Part shown: positions 18,181 through 24,327 of the stretch, one piece after another | Layout of the letters: the number at the start of each line of letters is the position of its first letter | How positions within the stretch are numbered: position 1 is the first letter of the stretch | Assembly: GCA_030595715.1 (NCBI GenBank) | Contig: JAUVCN010000017.1 | Coordinates: 1 to 36,740, forward strand | Direction of reading: 5' to 3' | DNA: 36,740 nt | From: Thermoplasmatales archaeon | GTDB lineage: Archaea > Thermoplasmatota > Penumbrarchaeia > Penumbrarchaeales > Penumbrarchaeaceae | Program-made: the position numbers and the translations under genes | The notes under the pieces: model-generated | The model's database searches: none | What the model was told of the DNA's origin: nothing | The model's input: only the letters and a program-made list of their open reading frames with translations

Positions 18181-18200
18181 TCTCACACCTCAAATCAATA

Positions 18201-18224
18201 TCCCTGTCATGGGAACATCAGGGA
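18201..18224. promoter_or_regulatory. Inverted repeat TCCCTG-N12-CAGGGA upstream of acyl-CoA dehydrogenase
   Basis: TCCCTG (18201-18206) and CAGGGA (18219-18224) form a 6-bp inverted repeat 21 bases upstream of the dehydrogenase start, in the divergent region shared with the CoA-transferase genes. Half-site centres are 18 bases apart, close to two helical turns. It may be an operator or a leader hairpin; it could be chance. Confidence 0.3.
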
Positions 18225-18325
18225 ATGAACTCGGAACGATAATTTGAGTAGTAATAACTTTCCATTATAGACCGGCATGATCATCGTGAACCGGGGAGAA
18301 TGGAATATCATCGTTCCTGGTACAT

Positions 18326-18340
18326 TCGAAATATTATATA
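18326..18340 (+). promoter_or_regulatory. BRE/TATA promoter of the CoA-transferase operon
   Basis: TTCGAAAT followed by ATTATATA (18333-18340) is a good BRE plus TATA pair. Transcription would start near 18360, giving a very short leader before the ATG at 18373, with GGGGTAGGG as possible SD. Confidence 0.55.
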
Positions 18341-18372
18341 CCGGGTTTTGCGATAAGGGGTAGGGTTCTCAA

Positions 18373-19344
18373 ATGCTTAGAAAAGGACAGGGAGAGCTTT
18401 TATCCTCCTGCACGGTCGATGAGATCAGAGACTGGAACCGTAAACACAAGCTCAGAGGGCTTGTGGACAAGGTAACTACAGTGAGTTCCGCGGTGGAAAA
18501 ATATGTCAAGGATGGGACCTACCTCGCCATTGGTGGGTTCGGACATATCCGAATATCCATGCCCTTGATCTACGAGATCGTAAGGCAGAGGGTCAAGCAT
18601 CTCAGGGTCTCAGGACATACAGCTGTTCACGATCTCGATGTTCTCATAGCTGGAGATTGTGTGGATGCCGTAGATGTTGCATATGCATTCGCATATGAGA
18701 CACGAGGGCTGTCAAAGAACGGCAGGAGAGCGGTGGAGTCCGGAAGGATCAAATGTGTAGAATGGACGAACGCCTCACTCTCATGGAGGATCAAAGCGGC
18801 GGCCATGGGGCTTCCATTCCTTCCGGCAAGGAACCTGCTCGGTTCCGACACGTTCGAATATAGTGCCGCAAAGGAAATGGAATGTCCGTTCACAGGTCAG
18901 AAACTCGTTGCACTTCCGGCCCTCATGCCGGATGTTTCCATCATCCATGTTCACTATGCTGATAAGTATGGCAACTGTTCCATACGTGGCACGACAGTGA
19001 AAGATGATGACCTGGCCAAAGCTTCCAAGAGGGTCATTGTAACTGCGGAAAGGATCGTGCCCGACACCTTTTTCAGGGACAATCCAGAAAGAACGACAAT
19101 TCCCTATTTTTGTGTGGATGCCGTTATCGAGGCTCCACATGGAAGCCATCCGGGAAACATGCCGCATGAATACTACTTTGACGAGAGCCACATCAGGGGA
19201 TATCTCAAGGCTGGGGCGAATGAGGGATCGTTGCAGGAATATTTGGATAAATGGGTCTATTCGGTCAAGGACTTCGACGAATATCTGGACCTGGTGGGTT
19301 CCAAAAAGCTGAAGGAACTCAGACAGCTGGAGGAATTAAGATGA
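18373..19344 (+). CDS. gctA: CoA-transferase subunit A (glutaconate CoA-transferase type)
   Basis: Subunit A of a family I CoA-transferase, which moves CoA between acyl groups. The 323-residue protein contains the family features DGTYLAIGGFGHIRISMPL near 47-65, the segment LPFLPARNLLGSD (about 143-155), PDVSIIHVHYADKYGN near 190-205 and VDAVIEAPHGSHPG near 247-260. A helical N-terminal extension of about 25 residues precedes the fold. The catalytic glutamate is in the partner subunit. Its stop overlaps the next gene as ATGA. The family also includes hydrolases (IpdAB) of steroid ring degradation, but the intact glutamate in subunit B favours a true transferase. Substrate unknown. Confidence 0.88.
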   Translation: MLRKGQGELLSSCTVDEIRDWNRKHKLRGLVDKVTTVSSAVEKYVKDGTYLAIGGFGHIRISMPLIYEIVRQRVKHLRVSGHTAVHDLDVLIAGDCVDAVDVAYAFAYETRGLSKNGRRAVESGRIKCVEWTNASLSWRIKAAAMGLPFLPARNLLGSDTFEYSAAKEMECPFTGQKLVALPALMPDVSIIHVHYADKYGNCSIRGTTVKDDDLAKASKRVIVTAERIVPDTFFRDNPERTTIPYFCVDAVIEAPHGSHPGNMPHEYYFDESHIRGYLKAGANEGSLQEYLDKWVYSVKDFDEYLDLVGSKKLKELRQLEELR

Positions 19345-20105
19345 CATCATATACTTCTATAGAACTCATGGCAGCGGTAGCTTCCCATCAACTGGAAGAT
19401 GGTAAAATTGTGGGGGTTGGTACTGGTCTACCCATGATCGCGGGCCTTCTCGCCCAGAAAACACATGCCCCCAATCTCATAATATTCTTCGAGGCCGGCA
19501 GTATTGCCCCCCAGGTCCCCACCCTTCCGATCTCGGTCGGCGATTCCAGATGTGCCCACAAGGCCGTGGCTGCCACAGGTCTTGCAGGGATCATGGAGAC
19601 CGGGCAAAGAGGAATGATAGATTATGCATTCCTTGGAGGGGCAGAGGTGGATATGTATGGAAACATCAACTCCACGGTAATAGGGGATCATGATTCCCCC
19701 AAGGTCAGACTTCCCGGCAGTGGAGGAGCAAACGACTTTGGTTCATTGTCATGGAGAACGATCATCATCGCCAGACATGACAAAGCAAAATTACCCGAAA
19801 AGGTAAGCTTCATCACCACTCCCGGTTATATTGAAGGACCGGGTGCCAGAGAAAAAGCTGGGCTCCCAAAAGGCACCGGGCCTTACAAGGTAATAACCAA
19901 CCTTGCTCTCATGGGATTCGATGAGGAGACCTGCAGGATGAAGCTCATCAGCGTCCACCCGGGGGTTACAGTTGATCAGGTCAAGGAGAACACTGGGTTC
20001 GACCTGATAATTCCAGAGGATGTCTCGATATCTTCAGCGCCCACTGAAGAGGAGTTGTCTGCCCTCAGGCAGATCGACCCGGATGGGATAATCATCGGAA
20101 AGTAG
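19341..20105 (+). CDS. gctB: CoA-transferase subunit B (glutaconate CoA-transferase type)
   Basis: The 254-residue partner of the preceding gene. VGVGTGLPMIAGLLAQ (25-40) and FFEAGSIAP (49-57) align with glutaconate CoA-transferase GctB, placing the catalytic glutamate at Glu51. Further family blocks are AFLGGAEVDMYGNINSTVIG, LPGSGGANDFGS and TPGYIEGPGAREKAGLPKG. ATG 19341 has GGAGGAATTAAG as SD and overlaps the upstream stop by four bases (ATGA), so both subunits are made together. With an intact glutamate the enzyme should form the glutamyl-CoA intermediate. Confidence 0.9.
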   Translation: MTSYTSIELMAAVASHQLEDGKIVGVGTGLPMIAGLLAQKTHAPNLIIFFEAGSIAPQVPTLPISVGDSRCAHKAVAATGLAGIMETGQRGMIDYAFLGGAEVDMYGNINSTVIGDHDSPKVRLPGSGGANDFGSLSWRTIIIARHDKAKLPEKVSFITTPGYIEGPGAREKAGLPKGTGPYKVITNLALMGFDEETCRMKLISVHPGVTVDQVKENTGFDLIIPEDVSISSAPTEEELSALRQIDPDGIIIGK

Positions 20106-20137
20106 ATCGAACCTGGTCCGATACAATACCTTACAAG

Positions 20138-20181
20138 TCCTTTGTGGAAAGGATTTTTAATCAGTATCCTGTTTAAAGGAT
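20138..20181 (+). promoter_or_regulatory. Promoter of the thiolase operon flanked by two inverted repeats
   Basis: The TATA-like ATTTTTAATC (20153-20162) sits between two related inverted repeats: TCCTTT-gtgg-AAAGGA (20138-20153) and ATCCT-gtttaa-AGGAT (20166-20181). Both share a TCCT...AAAGGAT core. A dimeric regulator bound at either site would cover the TATA/start region. Transcription would begin around 20182. Operator function is inference. Confidence 0.4.
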
Positions 20182-20186
20182 GTGAT

Positions 20187-20306
20187 TTGAAGGGGTTACT
20201 TGAGAATATACCTCAATATCGACTCCATCCGTTGGAGGATGATAGAGGGGGGGCCCTTTTGGATCCTCAAGTTATGTATTTGATCTCGATTTGGAGAGAG
20301 AGGTGA
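20187..20306 (+). CDS. Possible 39-residue leader or small protein
   Basis: A TTG-started frame with AAGGATGTGA at SD distance, the same start style as the polB gene. It runs 40 codons and ends with a TGA inside the SD (GAGAGAGGTGA) of the following thiolase, which is typical of translational coupling. The peptide begins LKGLLENIPQYRLHP (Met at the start if initiated at TTG) and matches no family I know. It begins just after the predicted transcription start. It may be a real small protein or a translated leader; without homologues this stays tentative. Confidence 0.35.
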   Translation: MKGLLENIPQYRLHPLEDDRGGALLDPQVMYLISIWRER

Positions 20307-20310
20307 ACAA

Positions 20311-21561
20311 ATGAGCAGAAGAGTGTGCGTGATCGGTATAGGTCACACTGATTTCAATTCCATAACCCCCGATGTGGAGTGGAAGGAACTCATGTACGAA
20401 TCCTGTCAGAAAGCCTACGTTGATGCAGGGGTGGACCCACGAAAGGACATTGACAGTTTCATCACATGTGCAGAAGATTATCTGGAGGGTTTCAGCATCT
20501 TCGACGAGTTCGTTCCGGACCAGATCGGTGCTGTGCTCAGACCATGTTGTACGGTCTGCGGTGATGGACTTTACGGGCTCGGTACTGCGTATATGCAGAT
20601 CAAAACAGGATTGATGGATGTCGTATCCGTGGAATCCCACAGCAAGATATCAGACCTTCTTACATTGGGTGATATCCTGCTCCATGCTTTCGATCCGGTC
20701 TTTGAAAGACCGGTAACAGGGCCAGTGGAGAGACCCAGATATGGAGGGTCACCGGAATATACGAAAGAAGACCCCAAGCCGCTCGTGGGAAGCACCAAGG
20801 AAAAACAGAGGGTGCACCCATATTTTCTGGCAGGGATGGAGATGCAGGACTATCTCAGGACCTCCGGTACAACGGAGGAAGAGTGTGCAGAGGTCGTAGT
20901 CAAGAACAAAATGAACGCTTTCTTCAACCCACTTGCAGATTACGAGGCAAAGATATCCATTGATAACGTGATGGGGTCAGAGTATCTTTTCTCACCATTG
21001 AAAAGGCTCGATATCAGTCCAAATGTAGATGGAGCCATCACATTCGTTCTGGCTGAAGAAAAGACCGCCAAAGAACTTGGTGTAGATCCCATCTATCTTT
21101 CCGGGTTCGGTTGGTCATCCGAAACACCGTGGCTGTCTACAAGGGGCATGTCCGCAGATTATGCCACCAAATCGTCGCAGATGGCTTACAAGATGGCGGG
21201 TATAACAAACCCGAGAAAACAGTTGGATATCGTTGAAGTGGACGACAGGTTCTCCTACAAGGAGCTGCAACATCTCGAGGCGATCGGCCTTGCCCGCCCC
21301 GGCGAAGCAGGCCAGATGCTTATGGAAGGAGAACTTGCCAAGGATGGTGCAATTCCAACCAATATGTCCGGTGGGTCACTTGGAATAGGGAACTGCTTCG
21401 AAGCAACAGGTATGCAAAAAGCACTTGAGATAATCACTCAACTTAGAGGGCACGCTGCAAAGAGGCAAGTAGCTGACGCCGAAGTAGGCCTGGCCCAGGC
21501 ATGGCGCGGTATTCCGTCCGGTAGTGGGGCCGTTGCTGTCTTTGAAAGAGGAGGTGCGTAG
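20311..21561 (+). CDS. Thiolase-superfamily protein 1, nucleophile cysteine present
   Basis: A 416-residue thiolase-fold protein of the archaeal/SCP-x type that works with DUF35 proteins. TVCGDGLYGLG aligns with the thiolase CASG box, placing the nucleophile at Cys83, with the usual spacing to IKTG. Other positions depart from classical thiolases: the HDxF histidine is replaced (VEVDDRFSYKEL, about 309-320) and the C-terminal GHP-GATG box reads GNCFEATG. It may catalyse thiolytic cleavage or condensation of an unusual 3-oxoacyl-CoA, or a related acyl transfer. The second thiolase follows with one base between them. SD AGAGAGGTGA. Confidence 0.85.
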   Translation: MSRRVCVIGIGHTDFNSITPDVEWKELMYESCQKAYVDAGVDPRKDIDSFITCAEDYLEGFSIFDEFVPDQIGAVLRPCCTVCGDGLYGLGTAYMQIKTGLMDVVSVESHSKISDLLTLGDILLHAFDPVFERPVTGPVERPRYGGSPEYTKEDPKPLVGSTKEKQRVHPYFLAGMEMQDYLRTSGTTEEECAEVVVKNKMNAFFNPLADYEAKISIDNVMGSEYLFSPLKRLDISPNVDGAITFVLAEEKTAKELGVDPIYLSGFGWSSETPWLSTRGMSADYATKSSQMAYKMAGITNPRKQLDIVEVDDRFSYKELQHLEAIGLARPGEAGQMLMEGELAKDGAIPTNMSGGSLGIGNCFEATGMQKALEIITQLRGHAAKRQVADAEVGLAQAWRGIPSGSGAVAVFERGGA

Positions 21562-21562
21562 T

Positions 21563-22726
21563 ATGAATGATGTCGCAGTAATTGGAGCAGGTATGACCGT
21601 CTTCCAGAGAAGGCTCAAGGAGACGGGAAAGGAACTTTCATACCTTGCGACCAAGATGGCATTGGAAGAAGCCGGGATCACGAAAAAAGACATCGACATG
21701 GTCGTTATGGGAAGTGCCCCTGATGCGTTCGATGGGATACATCAAAAGGGAGAGAACCTCCTCGACGGTGCAGCAGGAGCAGGAAAACCCTATGTCAGGG
21801 TTTTCAACGGTGGAGGAACGGGTGTTTTTGCACCGATAGCGGGATGGTGGCACGTTGCATCCGGTGTTGCCGATATCGCCCTGGTGGTATGTGAGGAAAA
21901 GATGGGAAACTGCTACCCTCATCCACAGACAGCCTTCAGGCATATCTGGGACCCGATCCTTGATAGACCCCTTGCCCCGAACCTTGTCTGGCTTTTCGCC
22001 ATGGAGATGAACAGATACATGACGAAGTACAACATAAAGAAAGAGGACATTGCAAGAGTAGCTGTGAAGAACAAGAGGAACGCTGTCGGACATCCATGCG
22101 CCCAGCTCCCCGATGAGAAGATCACGATCGAGGATGTCCTTAACTCTGAGATGATGGCATGGCCGGTTCAGAGACTTGACATCAGTCCTCCAAGTGATGG
22201 TGCATCGGCCCTCATATTCTGCTCGAAAGATAAGGTCCGTCAGTTCACCGATGATCCCGTCTGGGTAGACGGTGTCGGATGGAACATAGATTCCACGATG
22301 TGGACGAACAGGGACCTCAGCTTCCCACGATATGTTGCCAACGCGGCCAGGATGGCCTACAAGATGGCAGGGATCCATAATCCCAGAAAGGAGATCGACT
22401 TCGCTGAGCCCTACGATCCCTTTGATTACAAGGAACTACACCACATGGAGGGTCTGCTTCTGTGCAATAAGGGCGAAGCACCCATACTGACAAGGGAAGG
22501 TGTGACCGAGAGGGACGGCAATATGCCGATGTGTCCTTCCGGAGGTTTGATGGGAGTAGGTAATCCGATCGCAGCGACCATGGGACAGAAGATCTGCGAG
22601 CTCTACTGGCAGCTCGCCGGAAAGGCCGGCAAGCGCCAGATCCCAACCGACCCCCAGGTTGGTGTCGGACAGGCATGGGGTGACATCATGCAAATGGCCA
22701 CTGTAGCAGTATTGAGGAGGGGATGA
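21563..22726 (+). CDS. Thiolase-superfamily protein 2, catalytic cysteine missing
   Basis: The 387-residue product is a paralogue of the preceding protein (shared layout, GVGWNIDSTMWTNR, AYKMAGIHNPRKEIDFAEPYD, GQAWGD). Where thiolases have the nucleophile, it has NGGGTGVFAP (Gly84 at the Cys position). The HDxF histidine is a tyrosine (EPYDPFDYKEL), and the GHP box is GNPIAATMG. It cannot act as a classical thiolase. It may be a structural partner of protein 1, or a retro-aldolase like the cysteine-less, DUF35-dependent Ltp2 enzymes of steroid side-chain degradation (known family behaviour; application here is inference). ATG 21563 has GAGGAGGTG as SD. Confidence 0.85.
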   Translation: MNDVAVIGAGMTVFQRRLKETGKELSYLATKMALEEAGITKKDIDMVVMGSAPDAFDGIHQKGENLLDGAAGAGKPYVRVFNGGGTGVFAPIAGWWHVASGVADIALVVCEEKMGNCYPHPQTAFRHIWDPILDRPLAPNLVWLFAMEMNRYMTKYNIKKEDIARVAVKNKRNAVGHPCAQLPDEKITIEDVLNSEMMAWPVQRLDISPPSDGASALIFCSKDKVRQFTDDPVWVDGVGWNIDSTMWTNRDLSFPRYVANAARMAYKMAGIHNPRKEIDFAEPYDPFDYKELHHMEGLLLCNKGEAPILTREGVTERDGNMPMCPSGGLMGVGNPIAATMGQKICELYWQLAGKAGKRQIPTDPQVGVGQAWGDIMQMATVAVLRRG

Positions 22727-22728
22727 TC

Positions 22729-23265
22729 ATGGCAAAGAAGATCGAAGGATCCCCTGGCTATGCACCAGGAACACGTGTCTCAACGAAAGACATAGTTCAG
22801 AAGAAGATCTCATATTCCTGGTGGGAGCCAGAGGTTCAGTACAGCTGGAGCATGGGTCAGGCCATGAGCAAGTTCATCATGGGTCTGAAGGATGGAAAGA
22901 TACTCGGAAGGACATGTATAAAATGCGACCGGGTCCTCGTACCTCCCAGAATGTTCTGTGAGTATTGCTACGGTCCCACGGATAATTGGATAGAATTGAA
23001 GGACACGGGTTCGATCGAGACATATTCTATCTCCTATCTTGACTCCGATGCAAGAAGGATCAAGGACCCTATCCTGATCGGGGTCATCTCCATAGACGGA
23101 GCCTCTCCGCAACACGGATTCATGCATTATTTCGGGGAGATGACAAAGGAAGAGATCCATATCGGAATGAAGGTAAAGGCCGTCTGGAAAGCTCCCAAGG
23201 ACAGGGAGGGGGCTATCACTGACATCAAGTACTTCAAACCCCTCAAAGGAGGTGGAAAGAAATGA
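22729..23265 (+). CDS. DUF35 zinc-ribbon/OB-fold acyl-CoA-binding protein 1
   Basis: A 178-residue protein with the DUF35 architecture: helical N-terminus, rubredoxin-like zinc ribbon with CIKC and CEYC pairs (Cys63, 66, 77, 80), and an OB-fold. DUF35 proteins dock on thiolases or aldolases and help bind or channel CoA substrates. The N-terminus carries about 35 extra residues ahead of the ribbon helices. ATG 22729 is preferred over ATG 22723 because GGAGGGG would be too close to the latter. Its end overlaps the next DUF35 gene by four bases. Confidence 0.85.
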   Translation: MAKKIEGSPGYAPGTRVSTKDIVQKKISYSWWEPEVQYSWSMGQAMSKFIMGLKDGKILGRTCIKCDRVLVPPRMFCEYCYGPTDNWIELKDTGSIETYSISYLDSDARRIKDPILIGVISIDGASPQHGFMHYFGEMTKEEIHIGMKVKAVWKAPKDREGAITDIKYFKPLKGGGKK

Positions 23266-23741
23266 CATTCCTGGAGAAACAGACGGACCCCACAACTCCA
23301 ATGCATTGGAACGGTGACATGCAGGCTGATTACTTCTACTCGAACGGAGTGGCGGGTGACAAGTTCTTCAAGCATCTGATGAAGAAGGATACATTCCTTG
23401 CATCCGAGTGCCCGAAATGTGGCGTGATCTTCATCCCCCCCAGGCTCTACTGCGAGGATTGCTTCTGCGATATCCCGGATGAGAACTGGATGGAGGTCAA
23501 GTCACAGGGGATCATCAGGGCTAACACAACTGCAATGATAGACGCTCACGGCGATCCTCTTGAAGAACCTGTTATAATGGCACTGATCGATATTGACGAG
23601 ACCGATGGGGCCATGCTGGGTAGGGTCAAGACAGAAATACTGGACATGGACCTCTGCGGGCTCACGGTCAAAGCGGTCCTTCGACCCAAAAATGAGAGAG
23701 AGGGAACAATGAAGGATATCCTCTACTACGAACCCTACTAG
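23262..23741 (+). CDS. DUF35 zinc-ribbon/OB-fold acyl-CoA-binding protein 2
   Basis: A 159-residue second DUF35 protein, with zinc cysteines Cys50, 53, 64 and 67 (CPKC, CEDC) followed by the OB-fold. It is diverged from its neighbour, as expected if each DUF35 pairs with a different thiolase-like protein or the four form one hetero-oligomer. It overlaps the previous gene (ATGA), has AAAGGAGGTGG as SD, and is the last gene before a terminator hairpin. Confidence 0.85.
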   Translation: MTFLEKQTDPTTPMHWNGDMQADYFYSNGVAGDKFFKHLMKKDTFLASECPKCGVIFIPPRLYCEDCFCDIPDENWMEVKSQGIIRANTTAMIDAHGDPLEEPVIMALIDIDETDGAMLGRVKTEILDMDLCGLTVKAVLRPKNEREGTMKDILYYEPY

Positions 23742-23747
23742 GAACAT

Positions 23748-23770
23748 ATGCCCTGATCACAGGGCATTTT
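23748..23770 (+). terminator. Terminator-like hairpin after the thiolase/DUF35 operon
   Basis: ATGCCCTG (23748-23755) and CAGGGCAT (23760-23767) form a perfect 8-bp stem with loop ATCA, followed by a short T run. It begins 6 bases after the last DUF35 stop codon. Confidence 0.55.
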
Positions 23771-23773
23771 GGT

Positions 23774-24208
23774 ATGAAAAATCATGTAAGCGGTTTGAAA
23801 TATATTTTCATACCCCCGCAAAGCAGTGTATGTTAGTGACGCTCTGTTTTGCTGGGTGTCGAAGTCTCGATCTGGAAATTCCTGATCTTATCACAACAAT
23901 ATCAAATTTCCAGGCCCGCTGAATGAGATGTTACATTGACGGCCTAATTCAGCTGGGACTTGAACTTCCGCATTATGATCCAATTGACGAGATCTTTAAA
24001 TTGCTGGTTATTAATAAATCAATATCGGATTTCAAGACCCGCTCAATGAGATAATCATTGACGATTTAATTGAGCTGGGTGTCGAAGTTGCGCATCAATG
24101 TAAAATTGACGAGAGCAATTTACAACCTCCTTTGAAGAAGGAGGAAGTTACAAGGATCTAATAATCGATGAAAGAGACTTACGAAAAAAACCGCTTACAA
24201 TTTTCATC
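23774..24208. repeat. Long-range inverted repeat enclosing the structured region
   Basis: TGTAAGCGGTTT (23785-23796) is the exact reverse complement of AAACCGCTTACA (24188-24199). Just outside, ATGAAAA (23774-23780) matches TTTTCAT (24202-24208). It could be a closing stem of a large RNA, a kissing interaction, or the terminal inverted repeats of a small non-autonomous mobile element. I see no obvious target-site duplication next to it. Confidence 0.5.
23815..24079 (+). repeat. Three diverged tandem copies of a bulged stem-loop
   Basis: Copies begin at 23815, 23915 and 24038 (spacings 100 and 123). Each has CCCGC on the left and GC-T-GGG on the right, with the T bulged. The adjoining stem is AAAGCAG/CTGTTTT in copy 1 (one G-U), TGAAT/ATTCA in copy 2 and TCAAT/ATTGA in copy 3, so three columns change on both sides together. 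Copies 2 and 3 are also similar downstream, through a GCAT....AATTGACGAGA block. In one frame copies 2 and 3 encode similar peptides (IDGLIQLGLEL versus IDDLIELGVEV) but interrupted by stops and a one-base indel, so a decayed protein repeat is the main alternative. Confidence 0.65.
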
Positions 24209-24216
24209 CTATATTG

Positions 24217-24245
24217 TGAGCCTTTGGCTCATGAGGTTTTTTTTT
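24217..24245 (+). terminator. Intrinsic terminator at the 3' end of the structured RNA
   Basis: TGAGCC-TTT-GGCTCA (24217-24231) is a perfect 6-bp hairpin followed after five bases by nine T (24237-24245). It precedes the promoter of the acyl-CoA ligase gene, so it would separate the upstream transcript from that gene. Confidence 0.65.
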
Positions 24246-24273
24246 ATTTCAGATCGTAGAATTTATGGAACAA

Positions 24274-24288
24274 AGTATATGGTATAGT
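24274..24288 (+). promoter_or_regulatory. Probable promoter of the acyl-CoA ligase gene
   Basis: AGTATATGGTATAG contains a TATA-like element about 50 bases before the ATG at 24328. A start near 24302 would leave a short leader holding the SD AGGAGAT. Confidence 0.4.
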
Positions 24289-24327
24289 TTTCCCTAGGCT
24301 TATCTCCAAGCACAGGAGATACTGCCA

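Larger units (their letters stand above)
23771..24245 (+). ncRNA. Candidate large multi-hairpin RNA, about 420-475 nt
   Basis: This gene-free stretch folds into hairpins placed nearly end to end: GGTATGAAAA/TTTTCATACC (23771-23814); three diverged copies of one stem-loop (23815-23856, 23915-23957, 24038-24079); CTGGAAATT/AATTTCCAG (23872-23913); CTTGAA/TTCAAG (23959-24036) enclosing CAATT/AATTG (23981-24003); GTAAAATT/AATTTAC (24100-24123); CCTCCTT/AAGGAGG (24126-24144); then a terminator. The three related stems keep pairing while their bases change. TTGACG or TGACG recurs in five loops. A TATA-like AATATATTT at 23799-23807 would start a transcript near 23825, which would cut into the first stem, so the 5' end is unsure. 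It could instead be a long leader of the acyl-CoA ligase gene. Short frames inside are broken by stops. No known RNA family is recognised. Confidence 0.5.

Noticed and set aside
18373-20105. IpdAB-type ring-cleaving hydrolase
   Set aside because: Subunit B keeps the glutamate aligned with the GctB catalytic residue (Glu51), which favours a true CoA-transferase.
23815-24123. A CRISPR array or intact tandem-repeat protein
   Set aside because: Copies are few, diverged and unevenly spaced (100 and 123 bases), with no constant repeat and unique spacer pattern. The protein reading is broken by stops and a frame-changing indel.
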